DNA from: Acidobacteriota bacterium
Lineage (GTDB): Bacteria > Acidobacteriota > Terriglobia > Terriglobales > Acidobacteriaceae
Assembly: GCA_021779695.1 (NCBI GenBank)
Contig: JAJYAE010000008.1
Span: forward strand, 1 to 33,960
Reading direction: 5' to 3'
Length of the DNA stretch: 33,960 nt
Position numbers and translations under genes: made by a program. The notes under the pieces are model-generated. The model had not been told where the DNA came from. It saw only the letters and a list, made by a program, of their open reading frames with translations, and made no database searches. This document shows, in pieces, positions 16,921 to 28,333 of this stretch (positions are counted from its first letter, which is position 1; the number at the start of each line of letters is the position of its first letter).

Positions 16921-17379
16921 CTAAAGCGTTAGGGAAACCAGCGAGTTGGCTTCATGCGCCTGGCTCGCTGGGTGTTCGTGTTCGGCCAGGTCTTGAATGC
17001 TGATGCTCTTCAGGACGCCGGCGATGGTCTCGTTCACGCGCGCCAGGGGTTCCTTGATCGTGCAGCTCGGGGTCAGTTCGCAACCCTTGGCGCCCTTGGT
17101 GCAGGAGGTAATGAAAAACGGGCCGTCGATGGAATGAATCACCTCATAGGCCGAAATCTCGCGGGCGTCGCGCGAAAGCGCGTAACCGCCATTCATGCCG
17201 GCGTGAGACTTAAGCAGGCCGGACTTGGTGAGCTGCTGCAGAATCTTGGCCAGCAACTGGGCAGGAATCCCGTAGGCATCGGCAATATCCTTGGCGCTCA
17301 ACGCGGCCGTCTCCGGGTGCTCGGCAAGGTACTTGAGCGCCATCAGTCCGTAATCGGCCTTCTTGGTCAGTTTGAGCAT
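16921..17379 (-). CDS. iscR: Rrf2-family Fe-S regulator IscR
   Basis: A 152-residue transcription factor that senses cluster status and controls the isc operon. The N-terminal winged helix (KKADYGLMALKYLAEHP, then LAKILQQLTKSGLLKS and GMNGGYALSR) is typical of Rrf2 proteins. Candidate cluster ligands are Cys93, Cys100 and Cys106. The spacing is C-x6-C-x5-C rather than the C-x5-C-x5-C of E. coli IscR. The position of the E. coli fourth ligand, His107, is occupied here by Lys109, so the fourth ligand must be another residue. It is the first gene of the operon and is driven by the promoter at 17409-17438, which overlaps an inverted repeat. The ribosome binding site is weak (gaag, some distance from the ATG). 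Confidence 0.93.
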   Translation of the reverse strand: MLKLTKKADYGLMALKYLAEHPETAALSAKDIADAYGIPAQLLAKILQQLTKSGLLKSHAGMNGGYALSRDAREISAYEVIHSIDGPFFITSCTKGAKGCELTPSCTIKEPLARVNETIAGVLKSISIQDLAEHEHPASQAHEANSLVSLTL

Positions 17380-17394
17380 GGAATATGCGACTTC

Positions 17395-17422
17395 TTCGGT
17401 CCGTATTCAGTATACGACCGAA
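17395..17422. promoter_or_regulatory. Candidate IscR/Rrf2 operator over the isc promoter
   Basis: The arms ttcggtc-(c)-gtat and atac-gaccgaa face each other across tcagt. This gives an 11-base-pair inverted repeat with one extra C in the left arm. The repeat covers the -10 box and start site of the isc promoter, so a bound protein would block transcription. Autoregulation by IscR is inferred from this position and from known Rrf2-family behaviour. The sequence does not closely match the E. coli type 1 site. Confidence 0.65.
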
Positions 17423-17438
17423 TCCGTCCGCATTTCAA
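17409..17438 (-). promoter_or_regulatory. Promoter of the isc operon
   Basis: On the minus strand a TTGAAA -35 box (17433-17438) is separated by 18 bases from a TATACT -10 box (17409-17414). Both are near the sigma-70 consensus. Transcription should begin around 17402, giving a leader of about 20 bases before the iscR ATG. Confidence 0.75.
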
Positions 17439-17514
17439 GCCGGGCTGGAAAACCCCACAGGACCCCTCGGCACCCCGCGCATGACCAGTGGGATACGATT
17501 CACGAAAATGACGC

Positions 17515-17542
17515 TTGAAAAAGCCGCAAAGGCCGCTACAAT
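17515..17542 (+). promoter_or_regulatory. Promoter of the small Cys/His protein gene
   Basis: TTGAAA (17515-17520), 16 bases, then TACAAT (17537-17542) form a good sigma-70 promoter on the plus strand. The predicted start near 17549 leaves an A-rich leader of about 35 bases before the ATG at 17585. The promoter is back to back with the isc promoter, about 75 bases away. Confidence 0.65.
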
Positions 17543-17584
17543 CTGCGGGAAGAGCACCTGAAAAATCAAACCAACAACAAACCG

Positions 17585-17749
17585 ATGGCAACCGCCTGCA
17601 AACATCCCAGGGTACGAATCGTCTCCCGGCACGAGGACACTGAATATGTCGAGTGCCTGGAGTGTGGCGAAGTCTTTGACGCCGAAGAGTTTCACGACAT
17701 GGAGATTGAAGAATCGACCGAAGAGCAACCGGCCGCAGAAGACGAATGA
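17585..17749 (+). CDS. 54-residue Cys/His protein, possible zinc ribbon
   Basis: A small acidic protein of unknown function. Potential metal ligands are Cys5 and His7 (ACKHPR) and Cys24 and Cys27 (ECLECGEVF), with His16 and His37 in addition. The CxH...CxxCG pattern resembles half of a zinc ribbon. The C terminus is a run of acidic residues (EIEESTEEQ and beyond). The ATG is the only start codon in frame after a stop at 17516-17518. No Shine-Dalgarno sequence is seen; the leader is A-rich and probably unstructured. A well-formed promoter lies upstream. Divergent pairing with iscR could indicate a link to iron or redox control, but this is position only. A regular domain-like pattern, not chance codons, is the main argument that it is real. 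Confidence 0.7.
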   Translation: MATACKHPRVRIVSRHEDTEYVECLECGEVFDAEEFHDMEIEESTEEQPAAEDE

Positions 17750-17797
17750 GCACCTGAGGGATCGCTTCCTGACGACAAGGGCTTCCTGACAAGCGAA

Positions 17798-17828
17798 GGG
17801 CCTGCGGGCTTAGCAAGCCGCCCGGCCC
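17798..17828. terminator. Hairpin between convergent genes, possible bidirectional terminator
   Basis: gggcc (17798-17802) pairs with ggccc (17824-17828), and gcgggctt (17804-17811) with aagccgc (17815-17821), leaving one bulged G and a 3-base loop. The 12-pair stem lies 49 bases after the small gene and 3 bases after the pgsA stop codon on the other strand. It lacks a proper T-run either way. Confidence 0.4.
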
Positions 17829-17831
17829 GGC

Positions 17832-18428
17832 TCAGTGCGCCGCGGGCCCACCCGTGGCGGCCGGGTTGCCGCGCCGGGCCACAAGCCAGGCGTAGTGCAG
17901 GCCAGAGATCACCGTAAGAATCATGGTTCCATCCAGCGCCGCGGCTCGCAGCACGACCACCCATGTGGCTTGTGTGAGCTGATGCAGAAGCACCACGGCA
18001 ACCGCGACAATCTGCACCAGCGTGTTGGCTTTGCCAAACAGGCTGGGATGAAACTCGCGGCGGCCCGCGACGGCAAAAAGGATAGCCGAGACAAGCAGGA
18101 TGCCGATGTCCCGCCCGAAGACCATGACTGTAACTTCCAGCGGAATGAGCCCCTTGTACATCAGAACAAGGAACAGCGCACTCAGCAGCAGCTTATCCGC
18201 AACGGGGTCAAGGTACTCGCCCAGCAAGGTGTGTTGCTTGAGCTTGCGCGCCAGCACACCGTCAAGCGCATCGCTCAACCCTGCGGCGACGAACAGGATG
18301 AATCCCGCCCGGTAGCGGTTATCCAGCACCGCTGCTACCAGAAACGGCGCCAGGCAAATCCGCAGAAGAGTCAGAATATTCGGCGCCGAGCGGAAGGGAT
18401 TGAGCCGGAGTTTCGTATCGTCCGTCAT
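17832..18428 (-). CDS. pgsA: CDP-diacylglycerol-glycerol-3-phosphate 3-phosphatidyltransferase
   Basis: A 198-residue inner-membrane enzyme that makes phosphatidylglycerol phosphate from CDP-diacylglycerol and glycerol-3-phosphate, the committed step of anionic phospholipid synthesis. The CDP-alcohol phosphotransferase signature is complete: Asp56-Gly57, Ala60-Arg61, Gly70, Asp74 and Asp78 (DGVLAR, then GEYLDPVADK). Several hydrophobic helices follow, and the tail is Ala/Gly/Pro-rich. The N terminus LNPFRSAPNILTLLRI is typical. The start at 18428 was chosen from family length; the frame stays open for 86 more codons upstream, but that stretch has no membrane or family character. Other CDP-alcohol transferases share the signature, so the exact alcohol acceptor is slightly less certain than the family. 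Confidence 0.88.
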   Translation of the reverse strand: MTDDTKLRLNPFRSAPNILTLLRICLAPFLVAAVLDNRYRAGFILFVAAGLSDALDGVLARKLKQHTLLGEYLDPVADKLLLSALFLVLMYKGLIPLEVTVMVFGRDIGILLVSAILFAVAGRREFHPSLFGKANTLVQIVAVAVVLLHQLTQATWVVVLRAAALDGTMILTVISGLHYAWLVARRGNPAATGGPAAH

Positions 18429-19021
18429 GATGCTTTCAACAGGCCGTGCAGCAGCAGTCGAATTCGATATACGCCGCCCGGGCAGAACGCGCAGCTTCGA
18501 AGTCCCTCTTGATCCTAGCCGGAACCCGCTCTCCCGATGACCGGAAGATTCGCTGGCGCAGTGCGTCAGCCAAAGGCTAACTCCTGCATCCTCAGATGGT
18601 ACAGCATGAAGGGCTACGGCCGGCGGGTCCCTGCTGGTCTTTTCCAATCCAACATGAGCCTGAAGAAAGCCGCCGGTTACCCGCATCCTCAGTCGCTCTC
18701 AATCCCTGTGGGACGAGTATCTCTTGAGAGAGACCCATCCCGTGCAATTCAATCCTTCTTTGCCGAATGGACTCAATTCTGCCACTCAATAAGGTCCAAC
18801 CCTGCCAACCAATAGCGTCGTTTGCCGCCACCGCTGATACTCGAAGCCTGCCGCCGGAAGCTTGAATACCAGAGGTGACCTCATCCCGCCGGAGGCGGCC
18901 CAAATGTTGACTACTTTGTAATCTCCGCATTGGCGGTCAACCACTCGGAACCCGTGTTTTGGCTGAATGAGCGAATGGCCCGATGTCGCAAACAGAGAAG
19001 CCTCTGACAGGGAGACACCTG
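18429..19021. other. Gene-free stretch with repeats between pgsA and the LysR gene
   Basis: No supported gene in 593 bases. It contains a 10-base direct repeat gcatcctcag at 18586-18595 and 18683-18692, an inverted pair ccggcgg/ccgccgg at 18620-18626 and 18670-18676, and a hairpin ccgcc-gga-ggcgg at 18886-18898. Open frames of 92 and 112 codons cross it on opposite strands without signal peptides, domains or good ribosome binding sites. It may be a decayed or non-autonomous mobile sequence, or a boundary of the accessory block that follows. Confidence 0.5.
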
Positions 19022-19903
19022 TCAAGAGATTCGAAGTGCCTTGATCAGTGCGGCTAAGGCTGCAGGCTGGTATCTTCGGCTCGGGTAATACATAAAGAAA
19101 CCGGGGAACGGGGGACACCAATCTTCAAGCACGCGAATCAATCGGTCGCCATTAAGGTGCTCTGCAATCTGATCTTCAAAGGCCAGCCCTAGGCCAACCC
19201 CGTCGAGTGCTGCCTGAATGACCATTCCCGGATCGTCGATCACTAACGGTCCATCAACGCTCACTGATATTGTTTTGCGTCCTTTTTGAAAATCCCAACG
19301 GTAAACGCCGCCCGGCCCGCGAATCCCGATGCAGGGATGTTCGCGCAGATCTTGCGGTTTCATGGGTGCATCGTGAGTCGAAAGGTAGGCTGGAGAACCT
19401 ACGACGGCCAGCCGCGCATCTGGGGAGACCCGAACCGCGATCATGTCCCGATGGATAAACTCACCCAACTGAATGCCAGCATCGAACTCGCCGGCGACCA
19501 GGTCAACCGGGCCGCTGACAGTGACGACATCGAGTTTGACCTCAGGGTATTGACGGGTGAAGGCCGCCATTTTCGGGAGCAGGACCATGGGAGCCGCGCT
19601 CTTGCTCATCACAAGCCGCACGCGCCCTGCGGGCTTTTCGCGCGCTTTTTTGACCTCCGCCAAGGCTCCTTCAATCTGTTCCAGAGCGGGGACCAGCTTC
19701 TCTAAAAGCAGGGAGCCTGCGGCTGTTGGCGCCACGGTGCGAGAAGTACGAGCCAGCAATTGAACGCCCAGCTTGCGCTCCAGGCCGCGAACCGAATGGC
19801 TGAGAGCCGATTGAGTAAAGCCCAACCGTGTCGCCGCGCGGGTGAAATTGCGTTCTTCGGCAACCAGCGCAAAGGATGCCAATTCATTGAGTTCGCTTTT
19901 CAT
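19022..19903 (-). CDS. LysR-family transcriptional regulator
   Basis: A 293-residue LysR regulator. The N-terminal winged helix-turn-helix (about 1-60) reads NELASFALVAEERNFTRAA, then FTQSALSHSVRGLERKLG and SRTVAPTAAG. The effector-binding domain (about 90-290) shows the usual two-lobe pattern with GEFDAGIQLG and VQAALDGVGLG-like segments (here VIQAALDGVGLGL). LysR proteins of this type usually act on a divergent promoter. Here the divergent unit is the porin - NmrA-like - SDR operon across a 126-base gap. The effector is unknown but is probably a substrate or product of those reductases. The length is normal. Confidence 0.93.
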   Translation of the reverse strand: MKSELNELASFALVAEERNFTRAATRLGFTQSALSHSVRGLERKLGVQLLARTSRTVAPTAAGSLLLEKLVPALEQIEGALAEVKKAREKPAGRVRLVMSKSAAPMVLLPKMAAFTRQYPEVKLDVVTVSGPVDLVAGEFDAGIQLGEFIHRDMIAVRVSPDARLAVVGSPAYLSTHDAPMKPQDLREHPCIGIRGPGGVYRWDFQKGRKTISVSVDGPLVIDDPGMVIQAALDGVGLGLAFEDQIAEHLNGDRLIRVLEDWCPPFPGFFMYYPSRRYQPAALAALIKALRIS

Positions 19904-19907
19904 GATG

Positions 19908-19924
19908 CATGAATTCTACTCATG
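19908..19924. promoter_or_regulatory. Candidate LysR operator in the divergent gap
   Basis: catga and tcatg form an inverted repeat with a 7-base spacer just upstream of the LysR start codon. It fits the loose T-N11-A pattern of LysR sites. A TGATAAT stretch at about 19976-19982 could be the -10 box for the porin gene. Both are weak single-sequence calls. Confidence 0.3.
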
Positions 19925-20029
19925 GCTGCGTGGAAAAGAAATGGTCTTGTGTCATGGTTATTTCTGCACGAATCTTGATAATAGATGCGGCCCGGAGATC
20001 GAAGAGAGCCGCCATCGACCCGAGGCACG

Positions 20030-21367
20030 ATGATCAACCAATGGCGGAAGTTAGTTCGAATCGCATTCATGATTGGCGCGATTAGTATGGGCAAGTTCGT
20101 TTTTGCTCAGGATGCCCAATCCCCGCAGAGCCCATCCGACGCGCCTAATCAGGACGCCAGGACCTTGGAGGACCTCAATATGCAGGGCGGCGACGCCGCA
20201 ATGCCCCCGTTCGAGGACAGTGTTGTCAATGTGAACTCCGAATACCGCCAGGGATTGTTCCGGCACGGCATGGCGCTGCGCGTCATCGATTCGCTTCAGT
20301 ACGCCCAAAACACACTGGCGTCTCCTGTCGCTGCCGACGATCAGGTCTATGTGGGCCAACGAGCTTTCTATGGCGCCATGTCCAACCCAATCCTCACATG
20401 GGATATGCGGCAGTTTGGGCTGCGGCATGCTCAACTCAACGTGAGCGGCGTCTGGCAGTGGGTCAGTTGGCAGCCGGCAGGCCCCAAGGCTTTCGATCTG
20501 TGGACGCTCTATTTCTACAAGGCATTCGGGAACGACCGCGTGGAGATCAAGGCGGGCTACAACTCCAATGATCTTGAGTTCGTCGGAATGCAGGTCGGCG
20601 GATCGACGGCCAGCGGCGTGCAGGGCGTTTACGCAATTCTACCTTACGAAGTGGGAATGGCCTTCTTTCCACTGCCGGCTCCGCTGTTCAATCTGAAGAT
20701 CAACGGCCCCGATCATCTGTACGTCAAGAGCGGGGTGCAGCGCAGCCTCGATGCCGCCGGAGGTCCCGCTACTGAAGCGCGCAATCATACCGGGCTGCGC
20801 TTTGCGCCCAAGGGTGACAAACTGCTGATCCTTGAGGAAGGCGGCTTCCGCCGCGAGGCTTCTGCTGCAGCGCGGGAGACATGGTTCCGTGCCGGCTACC
20901 TGCGCAGCTCCACGCTCTATACCGATATGTCCAATGGCAAGCTGGAGCCGGGCAACTCCGCCGAGTATGCACTGCTCGATATTCAGTTGCGCAAACCGGA
21001 CAGTGCTGCTCCCTGGCATGGCCTTTATCTCGGCGGTTCAGCCATGAGCGCAGACTCCAAATTCAACGCTTTTGACCGATATTACGAGGCGCGCCTCTAC
21101 CAGATGGGCACATTCCACAATCGGCCAGGCGACGTTGCTTCGATCGTTTCGACCTACACAGGGCACAGCAATTATCTGACTGACGCACTTGTGGCGAAGG
21201 GCAATACGGTATGGCGCAACGGTGCATCGCTAACAGGCAGCTACAACATTCACTTGGCGCCTGGGAACTATCTTTCGATGGGCCTAAGCTACTTGCGCGG
21301 ACCCGCGATTACACCACGCGTCAATGACGCCCTGACCTTTGCCGCCGTATACTCGGTCTTCTTCTAA
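20030..21367 (+). CDS. Outer-membrane porin, OprB-like
   Basis: A 445-residue predicted outer-membrane beta-barrel for solute uptake. The signal peptide is near MINQWRKLVRIAFMIGAISM with cleavage after FVFAQ. The mature protein has many alternating hydrophobic and aromatic strands, and ends in a C-terminal Phe after VYSVFF, the usual signal for barrel insertion. The region YFYKAFGNDRVEIKAGYNS and the late GNYLSMGLSYLRGP strand resemble OprB carbohydrate-selective porins, but this assignment is by pattern only. The start at 20030 is preceded by gagg and begins the signal peptide; an ATG 15 codons earlier would add a charged leader. The first gene of a three-gene operon, 11 bases before the NmrA-like gene. 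Confidence 0.7.
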   Translation: MINQWRKLVRIAFMIGAISMGKFVFAQDAQSPQSPSDAPNQDARTLEDLNMQGGDAAMPPFEDSVVNVNSEYRQGLFRHGMALRVIDSLQYAQNTLASPVAADDQVYVGQRAFYGAMSNPILTWDMRQFGLRHAQLNVSGVWQWVSWQPAGPKAFDLWTLYFYKAFGNDRVEIKAGYNSNDLEFVGMQVGGSTASGVQGVYAILPYEVGMAFFPLPAPLFNLKINGPDHLYVKSGVQRSLDAAGGPATEARNHTGLRFAPKGDKLLILEEGGFRREASAAARETWFRAGYLRSSTLYTDMSNGKLEPGNSAEYALLDIQLRKPDSAAPWHGLYLGGSAMSADSKFNAFDRYYEARLYQMGTFHNRPGDVASIVSTYTGHSNYLTDALVAKGNTVWRNGASLTGSYNIHLAPGNYLSMGLSYLRGPAITPRVNDALTFAAVYSVFF

Positions 21368-21378
21368 GGAGATTCAAA

Positions 21379-22194
21379 ATGGCTCCCGATCCCAACATTA
21401 TGAGCACTCGATCAATGGCGATCTTGGTGGTTGGCGCCACAGGCAGTATTGGTCGCCTGGTTGCCGAGGAAGCGCTCCGTCAGGGGTATTCGGTTCGCGC
21501 GCTCGTGCGAAACCCCGAGAAGGCAAGTCTACTTCCCGCGAAGGCGGAAAGGGTGATCGGCGACTTGACTCGTCCCGAAACTCTCGATGCTGCGGTTAAG
21601 GGCATTGACGCAATTGTCTTCACGCATGGATCGGATGGAGCGGGAAAGGTCGGTGCGGAGACTGTCGACTACGGCGGCGTCCGGAACATCCTCGCAGCGC
21701 TCGGTTCGCGGAAAGCTCGCATTGCGTTGATGACTGCGATCGGGGTGACGAACAGGACCGGCTCCTACAACCAGTCCACCGAGTCTCACGACTGGAAGAG
21801 GCGGGCTGAAAGGCTGGTGCGTGCAAGCGGGTGTCCGTACACCATCGTACGTCCCGGTTGGTTCGACTACAACGAAGCCGACGAACATGAGCTGATCTTT
21901 CTACAAGGCGACACGCGCCAGGCTGGCAATTCCAGCGATGGTGTCATCGCTCGAAGCCAGATCGCAGAGGTTCTCGTGAGTAGTCTGACCTCGGATGGAG
22001 CCCTGCGAAAGACCTTCGAACTCGTCGCGACCAAAGGTCCGGCGCAGGAAAATCTCGACGCACTGTTCGCTGCCCTCGATCCGGATTCAATCAGCAGTCT
22101 TGATGGTGTGCGCGACATGCAGAACCAACCCCTGGAAGATGAGCCGCAGCGCGTGAAAGACGATCTGCAGGAGCTTTACGCTCGCCGCCGCTAG
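21379..22194 (+). CDS. NmrA-like atypical SDR, NAD(P)-binding
   Basis: A 271-residue atypical short-chain dehydrogenase-like protein. A Rossmann nucleotide-binding motif GATGSIGR (residues 19-26) is followed by RALVRNPEKA, where an Arg after the second strand suggests NADP preference. VIGDLTRPETLDAAVKGIDA, then ALMTAIGVTN and CPYTIVRPGWF are typical of the NmrA/SDR_a5 group. The YxxxK active site of classical SDRs is not evident, so it may be a reductase of unusual mechanism or a redox sensor. aaggag lies 7 bases before the ATG at 21379; a later ATG at codon 13 would give a more usual N terminus. Same operon as the porin and the following SDR. Confidence 0.85.
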   Translation: MAPDPNIMSTRSMAILVVGATGSIGRLVAEEALRQGYSVRALVRNPEKASLLPAKAERVIGDLTRPETLDAAVKGIDAIVFTHGSDGAGKVGAETVDYGGVRNILAALGSRKARIALMTAIGVTNRTGSYNQSTESHDWKRRAERLVRASGCPYTIVRPGWFDYNEADEHELIFLQGDTRQAGNSSDGVIARSQIAEVLVSSLTSDGALRKTFELVATKGPAQENLDALFAALDPDSISSLDGVRDMQNQPLEDEPQRVKDDLQELYARRR

Positions 22195-22234
22195 CCCCAA
22201 CCCCCGAAAAGAAAGTGACAGAGTGAGGATCCAA

Positions 22235-23062
22235 ATGACAGACGTGATCGTGGTGATTGGAGCGGGATCGATCGGCCAGGCAATTGTGAGGCGAGTTGCT
22301 GCAGGCAAACATGTTCTATTGGCTGATATTCGTCAGGAAAATGCCGATGCGGCGGCAAAAGTTCTCTTCGATGCCGGCTTCAATGTCAGCACTGCGACGG
22401 TTGACATTTCCTCGCGCTCCTCAGTTCATGCGCTCGTTGAGGCAGCCACCAGGCTCGGCGATGTCTCTGGGATCATTCACGCAGCGGGTGTTTCGCCTTC
22501 TCAGGCCTCGCCGGAAACGATCCTCAAGGTTGATCTCTACGGCACCGCGCTTGTGCTGGAAGAGTTTGGGAATGTCATCGCTCGCGGTGGCTCTGGGATC
22601 GTAATCGCTTCTCAGTCCGGGCATCGCCTAGGCCCGCTTTCGACAGAACAAAACGCGCTACTTGCCACAACACCAGTGGAGGAGCTACTCAGCCTCCCCA
22701 TGCTTCAGCCAGATCAAATTAAGGATTCCTTGCACGCTTACCAAATATCCAAACGCGGCAACTCCCTGCGCGTGATGGCAGAGGCAGTCCGATGGGGAAA
22801 GCGCGGTGCGCGGATCAACACGATCAGCCCCGGGATTATTATCACGCCGCTCGCGAATGATGAACTAAAGGGGCCAAGGGGGCCAGGCTACCGGCGCATG
22901 ATCGAAGTGTCCGCAGCCGGACGCGCAGGCACGCCTGACGAAGTAGGAGTGATTGGTGCGCTACTCATGGGGCCTGAGGGCGCGTTTATTACGGGCAGCG
23001 ACTTTCTCATGGACGGCGGCGTCACGGCAGCCTATTGGTACGGCGACCTTAGCCCAAAATGA
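22235..23062 (+). CDS. Short-chain dehydrogenase/reductase (classical SDR)
   Basis: A 275-residue classical SDR. The cofactor motif is shortened to IGAGSIGQA near the N terminus instead of the usual TGxxxGIG. The active site has Ser126 or Ser128 (IASQSGH), Tyr169 and Lys173 (YQISKRGN), and the NAG-equivalent HAAGVS. INTISPGIIITPL follows and ITGSDFLMDGG ends the fold, as in the family. An insert of about 30 residues (residues 134-165) between the serine and tyrosine is longer than usual and probably shapes the substrate pocket. The ATG at 22235 has gagg 6 bases upstream; a GTG four codons earlier is possible. Last gene of the LysR-linked operon. Confidence 0.9.
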   Translation: MTDVIVVIGAGSIGQAIVRRVAAGKHVLLADIRQENADAAAKVLFDAGFNVSTATVDISSRSSVHALVEAATRLGDVSGIIHAAGVSPSQASPETILKVDLYGTALVLEEFGNVIARGGSGIVIASQSGHRLGPLSTEQNALLATTPVEELLSLPMLQPDQIKDSLHAYQISKRGNSLRVMAEAVRWGKRGARINTISPGIIITPLANDELKGPRGPGYRRMIEVSAAGRAGTPDEVGVIGALLMGPEGAFITGSDFLMDGGVTAAYWYGDLSPK

Positions 23063-23250
23063 GACCATGCCTCGGGTTCACGTTTATATGCCATCAATCG
23101 CCTACGCAGATTACTCCCCGAAAGCCAGTGTTGAAGGATCACGCTCCCACCGGGCCATGGCTGCACGATCGGGCGGGGGCAACTGTCGAGAAAAGCTGCC
23201 GATCTGTTTACTACTGCGATAAGGAAGAGTCGCCGGTCACGCCCAGAACC

Positions 23251-23265
23251 CCAAGTTTGACTTGG
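23251..23265. terminator. Small hairpin between convergent operons
   Basis: ccaagt and acttgg form a perfect 6 bp stem around a 3-base loop in the 266-base gap between the SDR stop codon and the convergent hydrolase stop codon. No T-run follows on either strand. I see no gene in the rest of the gap. Confidence 0.3.
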
Positions 23266-23328
23266 TGGATGACTCCGCGATATTGCAGTAGTTTTGATCT
23301 TTAATGCATGGCGGGGACGACCGCTGTA

Positions 23329-24372
23329 CTACTGATCGTCGCCATTCATTTGTTGCGCCCAGAACTGGACAGCGCTTCCAATCCACCCTTCAGCGCTCGT
23401 GCCTGTGCCGAGCCCAAATCCGTGCCCCAAATCACTAAACTCGTGATATTCAACCGGAATGTGTGCTTCGCGCAATGCTGAGACACGCCTCTCCATCACA
23501 TACGGAGGAGCGATACCGTCCCTCTCACCAACCACCACGAACGTCGGAGGATCGTCGGACGAGTATTCTGAATGCCCCGTGTAAGCCATTACCACAACTG
23601 ACGGTCTTGGAAGCGCGTCACCGCCATAGAATGCAACTCCGTGCGTGCCGATGGATGCCGCCATCCTTGCTCCGGCCGAACTGCCCCACAAAGAATAGCC
23701 GCCTGTTCCGATGCCGAGCGCCTTTGCATTCTTGAAGACGTAGGAAATAGCGGCCGCCAGATCCTGGGTGGCTGCCGCGCCGCCAAGTCCCGCTCGATAT
23801 CTCAGTACGAAAACGTTATACCCTCTCTTGCTGATTGCCGTTGCGTAGGGGAAGCCTTCATGTACGGAAGCGACGTAGGAAAATCCGCCCCCTGGACACA
23901 CAATCGCGAAAGGTGCGCCGGGCTTTCCGCGAAAATAGAAGAGTCCTGTATTCGCCTTCGATGGTTGTTCTTGCTTTTGCGCCTCGGTGTAGAAATCGTA
24001 GAAGATCGTCTTCCCGCTGTTCGCGTCATTGATCATTCGATTCAGTGCGGAAACCACGTCATCTGGATCCACGTGACTGTGGTAAGGCAGTAGCGCGCTG
24101 ATGTTGCGAAGCCGCATGTTGCCATCAACGCTGCGATCATCCCATGGCAGGATCAAACGGCCAAAGTCCGCAAAGGCAGGATGTGCCAAGAGATCCTGGA
24201 TCGTGCTGTCTACGCTGAGATGTCCAAGTCTATCTTCCATAGCCTGTCCATTCATGGTATTGACTGAAGCTATGTTCGATCGACCGGTATCTTGTCCCCC
24301 TGCCACTTGATAAAGAGACCCTGAGAGCAACACGAGGACAAGGCAGGTTGAACGAAAAGTAATAGTTCGCAT
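23329..24372 (-). CDS. Secreted alpha/beta hydrolase (esterase/lipase-like)
   Basis: A 347-residue exported serine hydrolase. The signal peptide (STCLVLVLLSGSLYQVAG) precedes an N-terminal region of about 120 residues and then an alpha/beta hydrolase fold. CPGGGFSYVAS supplies the oxyanion hole, GSSAG carries nucleophile Ser232, and the likely acid and base are Asp285 (GERDGIAPP) and His317 (DLGHGFG). The arrangement resembles acetyl-xylan or small-ester esterases of the Aes/BD-FAE type. The ATG at 24372 is chosen because aaggtga lies upstream and the signal peptide starts there; the frame runs 64 codons further without support. It is the distal gene of the minus-strand series, 173 bases after the broken cupin gene. 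Confidence 0.85.
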   Translation of the reverse strand: MRTITFRSTCLVLVLLSGSLYQVAGGQDTGRSNIASVNTMNGQAMEDRLGHLSVDSTIQDLLAHPAFADFGRLILPWDDRSVDGNMRLRNISALLPYHSHVDPDDVVSALNRMINDANSGKTIFYDFYTEAQKQEQPSKANTGLFYFRGKPGAPFAIVCPGGGFSYVASVHEGFPYATAISKRGYNVFVLRYRAGLGGAAATQDLAAAISYVFKNAKALGIGTGGYSLWGSSAGARMAASIGTHGVAFYGGDALPRPSVVVMAYTGHSEYSSDDPPTFVVVGERDGIAPPYVMERRVSALREAHIPVEYHEFSDLGHGFGLGTGTSAEGWIGSAVQFWAQQMNGDDQ

Positions 24373-24545
24373 TTCGATCACCTTAGGATTGGCAACTGGG
24401 CGGCGGCGAGGCACATGATTCAAAAGCCAGCCCCCGCCACTCTCTTCGGAATAGTGCCCGCTCGATGGAAGGCATTGATGACGGCGCGTTTCCACTTGCT
24501 CTTCATCGGAAGCAGCGCCTTCAAACTGCCAGCCCGCGAAACACT

Positions 24546-28329
<3,784 letters not shown>

Positions 28330-28333
<4 letters not shown>

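Noticed and set aside
15677..16924. A 415-codon open frame antisense to iscS
   Set aside because: No family motifs and His/Arg-rich composition. iscS on the opposite strand has every catalytic residue.
18537..18815. A 92-codon plus-strand gene in the pgsA-LysR gap
   Set aside because: No good ribosome binding site and no domain; it overlaps the direct and inverted repeats, so coding is not supported.
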